Of a stretch of DNA of 64,000 nucleotides, positions 13,354 through 22,019 are shown piece by piece. How positions within the stretch are numbered: the stretch's first letter is position 1; every line of letters starts with the position of its first letter. Source of the DNA: JAHFRG01 sp041495205 (GTDB lineage: Bacteria > Pseudomonadota > Gammaproteobacteria > Burkholderiales > JAHFRG01); assembly GCA_041495205.1 (NCBI GenBank), contig JBGQCF010000007.1, positions 6,682 to 70,681 on the forward strand. Reading direction: 5' to 3'. A model generated the notes under the pieces. It saw only the letters and a program-made list of their open reading frames with translations. It had not been told where the DNA came from and did no database searches. Made by a program: the position numbers and the translations under genes.

Positions 13354-16179
13354 TCACGCCGCCGCCTGCAGCGCGTTTTTCAGATACATGCCGGTGTAAC
13401 TCTGGCGGTTTTTCGCAATGTCTTCGGGCGCGCCTTCGGCGATGATGCGCCCGCCGCCGTCGCCGCCTTCCGGCCCGAGGTCAATAATCCAGTCCGCGGT
13501 TTTAATCACATCGAGATTATGCTCGATCACCACCACGGTGTTGCCGTGGTCGCGCAGGCGGTGCAGCACCTTGAGCAGCAAATCAATATCGTGGAAATGC
13601 AGCCCGGTAGTGGGCTCATCCAGAATGTACAGCGTCCTGCCCGTATCGCGCTTGGAAAGCTCGAGCGAAAGCTTGACGCGCTGCGCTTCGCCGCCGGATA
13701 AGGTGGTCGCGGACTGCCCAAGCTTGATATAGCCCAAGCCCACATCCAGCAGCGTGTGGAGTTTTTTTGCGACCACTGGCACCGGCGCAAAAAACTCGTA
13801 AGCCTGCTCCACCGTCATTTGCAGAATTTCGTGGATGTTCTTGCCCTTGTACTGAATTTCCAGCGTCTCGCGATTGTAGCGCTTGCTGTGGCACACATCG
13901 CACGGCACATAGATGTCCGGCAGAAAATGCATCTCCACTTTCAGCACGCCGTCGCCCTGGCAGGCTTCGCAGCGCCCACCCTTGACGTTGAAAGAGAAGC
14001 GCCCCGGCCCGTAACCGCGCTCACGTGCCTGCGGCACGCCGGCAAACAGCTCGCGGATCGGGGTGAAAAGGCCGGTGTAGGTCGCGGGATTGGAACGCGG
14101 CGTGCGGCCGATGGGGCTTTGATCCACGCTGATCGCCTTGTCCAAAAACTCCGTGCCTTCGATTGCCGCATGCGGCGCGGGCTCTATGGGGCTGCCGTAG
14201 AGATGCCGCGCCACGGCGTGATATAAAGTATCGTTGATCAGCGTGGATTTACCCGAGCCGGAAACCCCGGTCACACACACCATCAGTCCGAGCGGCAAAT
14301 TCAGATTGAGCTGTTTGAGATTGTTGCCGCTGGCACCCGTGATGCGCAGCGTGCGTTTGCGGTCCGGTTTGTGGCGCAGTCCCGGCAGCTTGATGCTGCG
14401 CTTGCCCGCAAGGTATTGTCCGGTGAGCGACTCCGGGTGTTTGCGGATCTGCTGCGGCGAGCCTTCCGCAACCACGCGGCCGCCGTGCTCGCCTGCGCCC
14501 AATCCCATGTCCACCACGTGATCTGCTGAAAGAATCGCCTCTTGGTCATGCTCCACTACGATGACGGTGTTGCCGAAATCGCGCAGCCGCTTCAGGGTGT
14601 CCAGCAAGCGCCCGTTGTCGCGTTGATGCAGGCCGATGGAAGGCTCATCCAGCACATACATCACACCGGTCAGTCCCGAACCGATCTGGCTCGCCAGACG
14701 GATGCGCTGCGCCTCCCCGCCTGAGAGCGTATCGGCGGAACGCTCTAGAGAGAGATAGTCCAGGCCGACGTTGTTCAGAAACTGCAGGCGGCTGATGATT
14801 TCTTTTACGATTTTTTCAGCGATCACCTGCCTGGCGCCGCTCAAATTCAGTCCCTCGAAAAACTGCACGGTTTGTTTCAGAGGCATGGCGCTGATTTCAT
14901 AAATCGTCTGGCTCGCCACGCGCACGTAACGCGCTTCGCGGCGCAGCCGCGTGCCCTGGCACAGCGGGCAGGGCTGGCTGTTCAGATATTTCGCCAGTTC
15001 CTCGCGCACCACCAACGAATCCGTCTCGCGGTAGCGCCGCTCGAGGTTGGGAATGATTCCCTCGAAGGCGTGCTCGCGCTGGGTGTTGTTGCCGCGCTCG
15101 CCGAGGTAGGCGAATTTGATTTTTTCCCTGCCGCTGCCGTTCAAGACCACTTCCTGGACGGGTTCCGGCAGCTTTTCAAAGGGGTCTTCCAGGTTGAAAT
15201 GGTAATGGGAGGCGAGACTTGCGAGCATCTGGAAATAAAACTGGTTGCGCCGGTCCCAGCCCTTAATTGCGCCGGAAGCGAGGCTCAAATGCGGGAAAGC
15301 GACTACGCGCTTGGGATCGAAGAAGCTGATTTGCCCCAGGCCGTCGCAGCGCGGGCAGGCGCCCATCGGGTTGTTGAAGGAAAACAGCCGCGGCTCCAGC
15401 TCCGGTAAGGAATAACTGCACACCGGACAGGCAAATTTGGCGGAGAACAAATGTTCGCGCCCGCTTTCAATTTCCACCGCCAGCGCGCGCCCGTCGGCGT
15501 GGCGCAACGCGGTCTCGAACGATTCCGCGAGGCGCTGCTTGATATCGGGGCGCACTTTGAGGCGGTCCACCACCACTTCAATGGTGTGCTTGCGCGTTTT
15601 TTGCAGTTTGGGAAGATTATCTATTTCGTACACTTTGCCGTTGATCCTGAGGCGCACGAAACCTTGCGCGCGCAATTCGTCGAAGAGTTCCATCTGCTCC
15701 CCTTTGCGACCCACAACCAGCGGCGAAAGGACCATCAGCTTGGTATCCAGCGGCAGTTGCAGCACATGATCCACCATTTGCGAAACGCTTTGCGCCTGCA
15801 GCAGGATTTCGTGATCCGGACAATAAGGGTCGCCGACGCGCGCGAACAAAAGCCGCAGGTAATCGTGGATTTCGGTGACGGTGCCGACGGTGGAGCGCGG
15901 GTTGTGAGAAGCCGCTTTTTGCTGGATGGAAATCGCCGGCGAGAGGCCTTCGATCAGATCCACGTCGGGTTTTTCCATAAGCTGCAAAAACTGACGGGCG
16001 TAAGCCGAGAGCGATTCCACATAACGGCGCTGGCCTTCGGCGTACAGCGTGTCGAATGCCAGCGAGGACTTGCCCGAGCCGGATAACCCGGTAATCACGA
16101 TAAGCCTGTTGCGCGGCAAATCGAGATTGATGTTTTTCAGATTGTGCGTGCGTGCGCCGCGGATTTTTATGAGATCCAT
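13354..16179 (-). CDS. uvrA: Excinuclease ABC subunit A
   Basis: A 941-residue UvrA, the DNA-damage sensor of nucleotide excision repair, with two ABC ATPase modules: Walker A VITGLSGSGKSSLAFDTLY near the N-terminus and CVTGVSGSGKSTLINDTLY near the middle, and two signature motifs LSGGEAQRI and LSGGEAQRV. Zinc-binding cysteine sets CPVCSYSLPELEPR, CPRCDGLG and CEACQGDG-CDVCHSKRY are intact. It is convergent with fch (4-bp gap) and divergent from the yajR-like gene. Confidence 0.97.
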   Translation of the reverse strand: MDLIKIRGARTHNLKNINLDLPRNRLIVITGLSGSGKSSLAFDTLYAEGQRRYVESLSAYARQFLQLMEKPDVDLIEGLSPAISIQQKAASHNPRSTVGTVTEIHDYLRLLFARVGDPYCPDHEILLQAQSVSQMVDHVLQLPLDTKLMVLSPLVVGRKGEQMELFDELRAQGFVRLRINGKVYEIDNLPKLQKTRKHTIEVVVDRLKVRPDIKQRLAESFETALRHADGRALAVEIESGREHLFSAKFACPVCSYSLPELEPRLFSFNNPMGACPRCDGLGQISFFDPKRVVAFPHLSLASGAIKGWDRRNQFYFQMLASLASHYHFNLEDPFEKLPEPVQEVVLNGSGREKIKFAYLGERGNNTQREHAFEGIIPNLERRYRETDSLVVREELAKYLNSQPCPLCQGTRLRREARYVRVASQTIYEISAMPLKQTVQFFEGLNLSGARQVIAEKIVKEIISRLQFLNNVGLDYLSLERSADTLSGGEAQRIRLASQIGSGLTGVMYVLDEPSIGLHQRDNGRLLDTLKRLRDFGNTVIVVEHDQEAILSADHVVDMGLGAGEHGGRVVAEGSPQQIRKHPESLTGQYLAGKRSIKLPGLRHKPDRKRTLRITGASGNNLKQLNLNLPLGLMVCVTGVSGSGKSTLINDTLYHAVARHLYGSPIEPAPHAAIEGTEFLDKAISVDQSPIGRTPRSNPATYTGLFTPIRELFAGVPQARERGYGPGRFSFNVKGGRCEACQGDGVLKVEMHFLPDIYVPCDVCHSKRYNRETLEIQYKGKNIHEILQMTVEQAYEFFAPVPVVAKKLHTLLDVGLGYIKLGQSATTLSGGEAQRVKLSLELSKRDTGRTLYILDEPTTGLHFHDIDLLLKVLHRLRDHGNTVVVIEHNLDVIKTADWIIDLGPEGGDGGGRIIAEGAPEDIAKNRQSYTGMYLKNALQAAA

Positions 16180-16231
16180 GAGCTATCTTGGTGATGACCA
16201 ACCCATGAGCTATCTTGGCGATGACCAACCT
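16178..16231 (+). repeat. 27-bp tandem duplication upstream of the yajR-like gene
   Basis: ATGAGCTATCTTGGTGATGA plus CCAACCC occurs at 16178-16204 and again at 16205-16231 with one change. Each unit is nine codons (MSYLGDDQP) in frame with the downstream transporter. The first ATG overlaps the uvrA start codon on the other strand. It may be a duplicated operator in the divergent promoter region or an N-terminal extension. Confidence 0.75.
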
Positions 16232-16270
16232 GTTAATATACCTGAGTTTTCGATTTTTTCCCAACCCCCT

Positions 16271-17644
16271 ATGTCTCTCTCCGACAGGATGAGCCCGCTG
16301 GAACTGCGTGCCAGCGTGGGGCTCGCCGGCATTTTCGGCCTGCGCATGCTGGGGATGTTCGTGATTCTTCCGGTGTTCGCGCTTTATGCCGAGCATCTGC
16401 CGGGCGGCACCAGCCATACCCTGGTGGGAATTGCGCTTGGCGCATACGGGCTCACCCAGGCGATTCTGCAAATACCGTTCGGCTGGCTTTCCGACCGCAT
16501 CGGGCGTAAACCGACGATATACGCGGGCCTGGTTCTGTTTGCCGTCGGCAGCTTTGTCGCGGCATGGGCGCAAGACATTTACATGATTATTATCGGGCGC
16601 GTGCTGCAAGGGTCGGGCGCGATTTCCGCCGCGGTGATCGCCATGACCGCCGATTTGACACGCGAGGAACACCGCACCAAGGCGATGGCGCTGATTGGCT
16701 CGACCATCGGGCTCACGTTTGCGCTTTCATTGGTCGCTGCGCCGTTGCTCAATCAGGTCCTCGGCGTGCCGGGTATTTTTGCCATGACCGGCGTGCTGGC
16801 GCTGTTGGCGATTGCCGTGGTGTACGCGGTGATTCCCAACCCGCAACACAGTTTTTCTACGGGAAGCGAAGCTCAAAGAGCCAGGCTGCGCGCGGTATTG
16901 CGCGATGGCCAGTTGCTGCGCTTGAATTACGGGATCTTCGCGCTGCACGCGGTGCTGATGGCCTTGTTCATCGTAGTGCCGTTTGCTTTGCGCAAGGCAG
17001 GACTTGGCGTTGACCGCCACTGGCTCATGTATCTGCCGGTGATGCTGGGCTCATTCGTGGTGCTGGTGCCGGCCATTTTGTTTGCGGAAAAGAAAGCCAA
17101 GCTCAAACAGGTGTTTTGCGCGGCGGTGGCGCTGATGCTCGCCACGCAGTTATTGCTGCCGTGGCTGCTCGGCAGCCTGTGGGAAATCTTTGTTGCATTG
17201 CTCGCTTTCTTTACCGCTTTCAATATACTCGAAGCGTCGCTGCCTTCGCTCATTTCAAAAATTGCGCCGCCCGGTGCCAAGGGCACCGCGATAGGCGTGT
17301 ACAGCAGCGTGCAATTTTTCGGCGCTTTTGTCGGCGCCGCAGTGAGCGGTTATCTGTCGCAGCATTACGGCACAATGGCGGTATTCGCTTTCGGCGCTGT
17401 ACTGCTCGCCATCTGGCTCATACCGGCGCTTACCATGAAAGTGCCGGTTGCCGTGGAAACCAAGAGTTATCCGATTCCGGAAATGGACAGCCGCCGCGCC
17501 AGCGGACTGTCGCGGCAGCTCGCCTTGGTTCCGGGAGTGCAAGAAGCGCTGGTGCTCGCCGCCGAAGGTGTGGCGTATCTCAAAGTGGACAGCAGCAGTT
17601 TTGACGAACAGAATGTAATTCGGTTAATAGCGGGGGAGATATAA
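16271..17644 (+). CDS. MFS transporter, YajR type
   Basis: About 457 residues from ATG 16271 (MSLSDRMSPLELRAS), with twelve predicted membrane segments and the MFS motif GWLSDRIGRKPTIYAGL between segments 2 and 3. After the membrane part, a cytosolic C-terminal domain of about 65 residues (from KSYPIPEMDSRR to VIRLIAGEI) resembles the ferredoxin-like domain of E. coli YajR, a putative drug exporter. The start is uncertain: ATGs at 16178 and 16205 are in frame and lie in a 27-bp tandem repeat. The substrate is unknown. Confidence 0.75.
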   Translation: MSLSDRMSPLELRASVGLAGIFGLRMLGMFVILPVFALYAEHLPGGTSHTLVGIALGAYGLTQAILQIPFGWLSDRIGRKPTIYAGLVLFAVGSFVAAWAQDIYMIIIGRVLQGSGAISAAVIAMTADLTREEHRTKAMALIGSTIGLTFALSLVAAPLLNQVLGVPGIFAMTGVLALLAIAVVYAVIPNPQHSFSTGSEAQRARLRAVLRDGQLLRLNYGIFALHAVLMALFIVVPFALRKAGLGVDRHWLMYLPVMLGSFVVLVPAILFAEKKAKLKQVFCAAVALMLATQLLLPWLLGSLWEIFVALLAFFTAFNILEASLPSLISKIAPPGAKGTAIGVYSSVQFFGAFVGAAVSGYLSQHYGTMAVFAFGAVLLAIWLIPALTMKVPVAVETKSYPIPEMDSRRASGLSRQLALVPGVQEALVLAAEGVAYLKVDSSSFDEQNVIRLIAGEI

Positions 17645-17646
17645 AT

Positions 17647-17665
17647 GGACTTAATCAGAGGTTCC
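17647..17665 (+). repeat. Solo right end of the inverted-repeat element
   Basis: GGACTTAATCAGAGGTTCC matches the right end of the full elements but has no left partner nearby. It lies between the yajR-like stop (17642-17644) and the ssb ATG, and its AGAGG (17657-17661) stands 6 bases before that ATG, a good Shine-Dalgarno position. Confidence 0.65.
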
Positions 17666-17667
17666 AT

Positions 17668-18114
17668 ATGGCTTCAGTGAACAAGGTGATGATCATCGGC
17701 AACCTCGGGCGCGACCCGGAGGTGCGCTATATGCCCGACGGCGGGGCTATCGCCAACATCAGCGTCGCCACCACCGATACCTGGAAGGACAAAAGCGGGG
17801 AAAAGCAGGAGCGCACCGAATGGCACCGTGTGGCGTTCTTCGGCAAGCTGGCTGAAATTGCCGGGGAGTATCTGAAAAAAGGCAGCCAGGTGTACGTTGA
17901 AGGCTCGCTTCGCACCCGCAAGTGGCAGGACAAGGAAGGGAAGGAGCGTTACACCACCGAAATCGTCGCAGACCGCATGCAGATGCTGGGGAGCCGCGGC
18001 GGCGGCTCGGAACCCATGAGCCGCGAAGCACCCGCAAAAGAGCCGGCCGCTTCCAAATCGACAGGCAAAGGCGGCGGCGGAATAGAAGATTTAGAGGACG
18101 ATATTCCGTTTTAG
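17668..18114 (+). CDS. ssb: Single-stranded DNA-binding protein
   Basis: A 148-residue SSB: an N-terminal OB fold (MASVNKVMIIGNLGRDPEVR, then TTDTWKDKSGEKQERTEWH), a glycine-rich linker and the acidic tail EDLEDDIPF that recruits partner proteins in replication and repair. It is divergently separated from uvrA only by the transporter gene, an arrangement often seen for uvrA-ssb. The ribosome-binding site appears to come from a leftover element end at 17647-17665. Confidence 0.97.
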   Translation: MASVNKVMIIGNLGRDPEVRYMPDGGAIANISVATTDTWKDKSGEKQERTEWHRVAFFGKLAEIAGEYLKKGSQVYVEGSLRTRKWQDKEGKERYTTEIVADRMQMLGSRGGGSEPMSREAPAKEPAASKSTGKGGGGIEDLEDDIPF

Positions 18115-18151
18115 CAGGTTGATGCAAGATCGCGTGAAAAGGTGGCTGTTC

Positions 18152-18178
18152 CCTTCGCTGGTGCCTAGCCAGTGAAGG
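18152..18178. terminator. Candidate hairpin terminator between ssb and bufC
   Basis: CCTTCGCTGG (18152-18161) pairs with CCAGTGAAGG (18169-18178) around a seven-base loop. The T-run is poor, so termination is uncertain. It overlaps the last codons of bufC and lies between two convergent genes. Confidence 0.4.
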
Positions 18179-18950
18179 AAATCTTGGTAATCATTCCTTC
18201 GGCTATCCAGCCTTTGAGCATACCCGCGGCGTGCTGCGCGACTTGCAGTTCGTCTATCCATTCGCACAGACCGCCGCAGATTTCTGCGAAAGAGTTGCCG
18301 CTTCTCATCGCATCTATAGCCCACGCTTCTTCGACACTCACCGAGCGGAAATAAATATTAAGGTCGCGCCGCCATAGCACCCAGCCTAGCGGAAATTTAT
18401 TTTTCTGTGGGGGTTCAGGCTGTTCTTTTTTGTCCACCGCTTTCCAGAACGACGGCACGTGCCATTCCAGGTTCAGGCGCTGCACTGAAGCGTGGGGCGT
18501 GAACACCAGACCGGGCCAGGCCTGCGCCGGGATTTTTGCCATATCTTCCACGGTTACCGCCGGATCGTTAGGGGCGTCAAAGGCGAGCGCCATAATCCAC
18601 TCGAAAGCGGCCATTTCACTTAATACCGGATGCTTGTAGTAAGGCGGCGTGTTTTTCAGGAATTCCGCGAGTTCGCTGCCGTACCAGCGCATGTTGTAAT
18701 AGGGGGAAGGGTGGCTCTCTATATAGGCATATCCCAGCTTCTCGAACTCATCATCACCGGCCAGCGCGCGCAAGGCGGGGTAATCGGTGTCCAGCGCTTC
18801 CATGAGCCGCAGGCGGTAGGCGCTGGAATAAATGCCAAGCCGAGTCTTGGCGCTGGCGCGCCGTGTGCCCACGACTTCGCGCTCCATGCGCTGGCCCCGC
18901 TTGAACACGTAATTCTGGAATTCTTTCTGCAAATGCGAGAGCGCTTTCAT
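18165..18950 (-). CDS. bufC: Bufferin maturation partner BufC (DUF2063)
   Basis: A 261-residue DUF2063 (HvfC/BufC) protein starting MKALSHLQKEFQNYVFKRGQ. The N-terminal half has the family pattern TRLGIYSSAYRLRLMEALDT followed by DYPALRALAGDDEF. Such proteins bind the precursor peptide and assist the DUF692 oxidase. Its start overlaps the bufB stop by 4 bases (ATGA), so the two are translationally coupled. The family function rests on recent work on bufferins and related RiPPs; the assignment here is by family and by gene order. Confidence 0.85.
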   Translation of the reverse strand: MKALSHLQKEFQNYVFKRGQRMEREVVGTRRASAKTRLGIYSSAYRLRLMEALDTDYPALRALAGDDEFEKLGYAYIESHPSPYYNMRWYGSELAEFLKNTPPYYKHPVLSEMAAFEWIMALAFDAPNDPAVTVEDMAKIPAQAWPGLVFTPHASVQRLNLEWHVPSFWKAVDKKEQPEPPQKNKFPLGWVLWRRDLNIYFRSVSVEEAWAIDAMRSGNSFAEICGGLCEWIDELQVAQHAAGMLKGWIAEGMITKISFTG

Positions 18951-19804
18951 GCCGCTTTTGCTTTGGCGAGAATCGGCTCCGCGATGATTCTGGCGTGATC
19001 GAGTTCGGCGAGGAGCTCTTTGAGGGGCGGAATGTTGTCGTCCCGCTCTATCATCGTGGAGACGGAGCCAAAGCGCTTCACGGCCGTCTCATAGAGCGCC
19101 CACACCGGATTGATTATCGGATGATCATGGGTATCCACGATGTAATTGCCGCAGTTTTGGTGGCCCGCCAAGTGAAACTGCTGCACTCTTTCGATGGGGA
19201 TGCCGTTGAGATAATCCGCAGGGTCAAAGCCGTGGTTGAAGCTGCTGACATAAATATTGTTGATGTCGAGCAGGATCAGGCAGTCGGCTTGCTCTGCAAT
19301 ATGGGTCAGGAACTCCCACTCGGTAAGTTGTGACTGTTTATAGGTGACATAGCTTGAGACGTTTTCCAGGAGGATTTTGCGCCCCAGAAAATCCTGGACT
19401 TGTTTGACTCTTGAGACCACATGCTGCACCGCTTCCTCGGTATAGGGAAGCGGCATCAGGTCATGCAGGTTTAATCCGCCTACTCCGGTCCAGCATAAGT
19501 GATCGGAGATCCATTTAGGCTCGATCCTGTCTGCCAAAGCCTTGAGTTGTTTCAGATAATCCCGATTCAGAGGATCAGTGCCGCCAATCGACAGCGACAC
19601 GCCGTGCATCACCACCGGATAGTTTGCGCGGATGCGCTCCAGGTAATAGAGTGGTTTACCGCCCGGGACCAAATAGTTCTCAGACAAGATCTCAAACCAA
19701 TCCACTTTTGGACGGGTCGCAAGAATCTCGTCGTAGTGCGGAATCCTCAATCCCAGGCCAAAGCCTAAATAATCGGGTTTGCAGGATTTGGTAGTGCGGG
19801 GCAT
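18947..19804 (-). CDS. bufB: Multinuclear iron oxidase BufB (DUF692)
   Basis: A 285-residue TIM-barrel DUF692 (MNIO) protein. Candidate metal ligands occur in VVMHGVSLSIG, ISDHLCW, LLENVSSY, LLDINNIYVSS, FHLAGH, DTHDHP and MIERDDNIP. Enzymes of this family convert precursor cysteines to heterocycles such as thiooxazoles, using iron and oxygen. The start MPRTTKSC (19804) is chosen over an upstream extension that runs into the hairpin region. It lies between bufA upstream and bufC downstream. Confidence 0.88.
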   Translation of the reverse strand: MPRTTKSCKPDYLGFGLGLRIPHYDEILATRPKVDWFEILSENYLVPGGKPLYYLERIRANYPVVMHGVSLSIGGTDPLNRDYLKQLKALADRIEPKWISDHLCWTGVGGLNLHDLMPLPYTEEAVQHVVSRVKQVQDFLGRKILLENVSSYVTYKQSQLTEWEFLTHIAEQADCLILLDINNIYVSSFNHGFDPADYLNGIPIERVQQFHLAGHQNCGNYIVDTHDHPIINPVWALYETAVKRFGSVSTMIERDDNIPPLKELLAELDHARIIAEPILAKAKAA

Positions 19805-19820
19805 AGAGAAAGAATAACAG

Positions 19821-19858
19821 AAAAACACCCTGCCGGCGGGTTGCGCGGACAGGGTGTT
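19821..19858 (-). terminator. Hairpin between bufA and bufB, possible attenuator
   Basis: Read on the minus strand, AACACCCTG (19858-19850) pairs with CAGGGTGTT (19832-19824), with extra GC pairing inside, and is followed by a run of U residues (19825-19821). It has the form of an intrinsic terminator placed after the precursor gene but before its modification genes. It could make bufA mRNA more abundant than bufBC. Confidence 0.65.
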
Positions 19859-19882
19859 CGGGTGCTGCTTAAACTGACAGCC

Positions 19883-20143
19883 TTAGTAGCTTTTTTTGGC
19901 CTTAGCTGTGGCGGCCGTGCAGTCTTTTTCGCTCATCGCCACGAAGCCTTTGCCTTTGCAAGAGTTCTGGCCCTTGCAAGAATTATTGGCGGTCTTGCAG
20001 TCGCTCTTGCCTTTGCAAGCATTGACGCCTTCACAGTGAATCTTGCCTTCCGCCGCTACTGCGTTGCCGATACCGGCGGTAACAAACATGCCGGCCGCGG
20101 CGCAGGCCAAGGCGATTCCCGTGAGCTTTTTAACAGCGGTCAT
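19883..20143 (-). CDS. bufA: Bufferin precursor peptide BufA (DUF2282)
   Basis: An 86-residue precursor with a signal peptide of about 31 residues ending in AVAA, then a cysteine-rich mature part. Mature cysteines are 37, 43, 49, 56, 62 and 75, in the motif HCEGVNACKGKSDCKTANNS continued by CKGQNSCKGKGF, the DUF2282 signature. Bufferins are ribosomally made, post-translationally modified periplasmic copper-binding peptides. The start MTAVKKLTG is preceded by GGAGGAATTATCC. The BufB and BufC genes follow on the same strand. Promoter elements in 20144-20363 are not clear. Confidence 0.88.
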   Translation of the reverse strand: MTAVKKLTGIALACAAAGMFVTAGIGNAVAAEGKIHCEGVNACKGKSDCKTANNSCKGQNSCKGKGFVAMSEKDCTAATAKAKKSY

Positions 20144-20363
20144 GGATAATTCCTCCATATTGATTAAGTTACAATTAGCTTTCGCCTGTCAGTTTTGCTG
20201 GTTGAATCGAGATTGGGGGCAAGTTTAGATATAAAAAATGCCCTAATTTCAGGCAGCGACAAACTAGCATAATTCCCGGATTTTGTATAGAACCCGTCTC
20301 AACAAAATGCACGCGTACAACGGCTATGCAGCACGAAAAACCACTGTTTCAGTCAAATAATAA

Positions 20364-21122
20364 ATGAGCATACACGCCATATCAGTTGAGGGCCTGACCA
20401 AGCGTTTTGGCGAAGTGCTGGCTGTGGATGCAGTGAGCTTCAACGTGCGCCAGGGCACCGCTTGCGCGCTCTTGGGCGGCAACGGCGCGGGCAAAACTAC
20501 GACGCTATCGGTATTGCTGGGCTTGCTGTTGCCGACCGCGGGGCGTGTGACAGTTTTGGGCGAGGATATGCTGCGGCACCGTTACCGCGTGCTGCCGCGC
20601 ATGAATTTTACTTCTCCTTATGTGGACTTGCCCAAGCGCCTTACCGTTGCGGAAAATTTGACTGTGTATGCGCGTCTATACGGGTTGAAAAACGTCAGGC
20701 CGCGTCTTGAAGAACTCTCTGAAGAATTACAAATCGGCGAATTCATGCACCGGCCCTACGGCACGCTGTCCGCGGGACAAAGGACGCGGGTTGCGCTTGC
20801 CAAATCCATGCTTAACCAACCTGAAGTGCTGCTGCTCGATGAGCCCACCGCCTCGCTTGATCCCGACATGGGCGATCGCATGCGCGGATTTCTCATGGAC
20901 TACCGATCGCGCACCGGAGCAACGCTTTTGCTCGCCTCGCACAATATGCTGGAAGTGGAGCGCATGTGCACTGACGTCATCATGATGCGCGAAGGAAAAA
21001 TTGTTGACCAGGGCACGCCGCAGGCACTGCTTACACGTTATAGCCGCAGCAACCTCGAGGAAGTATTCCTGGATATTGCGCGCCAGGGCGCAGACGAACC
21101 GGCAACGAGGCGCGCATCATGA
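20364..21122 (+). CDS. ABC-2 type exporter, ATP-binding subunit
   Basis: A 252-residue ABC ATPase: Walker A GGNGAGKTTT, signature LSAGQRTRVALA, Walker B VLLLDEPTASLDPD and a switch histidine in LLASHNML. It pairs with the permease beginning at 21119, which overlaps its stop (ATGA). The substrate is unknown; related pairs export polysaccharides, drugs or peptides. It is divergent from bufA, which raises but does not show a link to the bufferin operon. Confidence 0.85.
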   Translation: MSIHAISVEGLTKRFGEVLAVDAVSFNVRQGTACALLGGNGAGKTTTLSVLLGLLLPTAGRVTVLGEDMLRHRYRVLPRMNFTSPYVDLPKRLTVAENLTVYARLYGLKNVRPRLEELSEELQIGEFMHRPYGTLSAGQRTRVALAKSMLNQPEVLLLDEPTASLDPDMGDRMRGFLMDYRSRTGATLLLASHNMLEVERMCTDVIMMREGKIVDQGTPQALLTRYSRSNLEEVFLDIARQGADEPATRRAS

Positions 21123-21925
21123 GCGTGGTGGCATTTTCCCCGCGGCGCATCGGTGCGATGGTGCTGCGCCACGTGTATCTCATGCGCAAATCCTGGCCGC
21201 GCATTCTGGAGCTAGCCTATTACCCATCGGTACAGATGATCCTGTGGGGATTTATCGCCAAGTTCCTCACCACCAACAGCTCCTGGGTGGCGCAGGCTCC
21301 GGGGCTGTTGATTGCTTCGGTTTTGCTTTGGGACGTCCTGTTCAGAAGCCAATTGGGGGTCTCGCTCACTTTTTTTGAAGAGATGTATTCGCGCAACCTC
21401 GGCCATTTGTTTGTGAGCCCGCTGCGCCCTTACGAGCTGGTATGCTCGAAACTGGTCATCAGCCTGCTGCGCACTTTAATCGGTGTGGGCGGCGCAGCGC
21501 TCCTCGCAATCCCATTTTACCATTATTCGATTTTCAGCATGGGGCTGCCGCTCATCGCGTTCTTCGCCAATCTCATGATGATGGGCTGGGCGATCGGCCT
21601 GATGGTCGCGGCACTGGTGCTGCGCTGGGGCCTGGGCGCGGAAAACCTGGCATGGGCGCTGATTTTCGCCGCCGCGCCGGTGAGCGGCGTGTATTACCCT
21701 ATCAATGTGCTGCCGGGCTGGCTGCAGCCGTTCGCACTGGCATTGCCATCGAGCCATGTGTTCGAAGGCATGCGCGCGGTGATGATTGAGCATCACTTCC
21801 GCACCGATTTGCTGCTCAACGCGCTGCTGCTTAACTTAATCTATCTTGTTGCAGGGGTGGCGATTTTCCTCGCTGCATTCCACGCCGCGAGGAAGCGCGG
21901 GCTGTTGCTGTATATCGGGGAATAA
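21119..21925 (+). CDS. ABC-2 type exporter, permease subunit
   Basis: A 268-residue membrane protein with about six predicted segments and the ABC-2 membrane fold. Blocks include EMYSRNLGHLFVSPLRPYEL and the C-terminal PVSGVYYPINVLPGWLQPFA followed by ALPSSHVFEGMRAV, typical of the family. It is translationally coupled to the ATPase gene upstream. The exported substrate cannot be deduced. Confidence 0.85.
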   Translation: MSVVAFSPRRIGAMVLRHVYLMRKSWPRILELAYYPSVQMILWGFIAKFLTTNSSWVAQAPGLLIASVLLWDVLFRSQLGVSLTFFEEMYSRNLGHLFVSPLRPYELVCSKLVISLLRTLIGVGGAALLAIPFYHYSIFSMGLPLIAFFANLMMMGWAIGLMVAALVLRWGLGAENLAWALIFAAAPVSGVYYPINVLPGWLQPFALALPSSHVFEGMRAVMIEHHFRTDLLLNALLLNLIYLVAGVAIFLAAFHAARKRGLLLYIGE

Positions 21926-22019
21926 GCCCTTGAGTTTGCTTGAATCTGCCCCAATTTATTCATCGCTTAATTGCAAGCGCTTACGATATAATATGCAGTC
22001 TTTTGAATTTGGGGAATTT

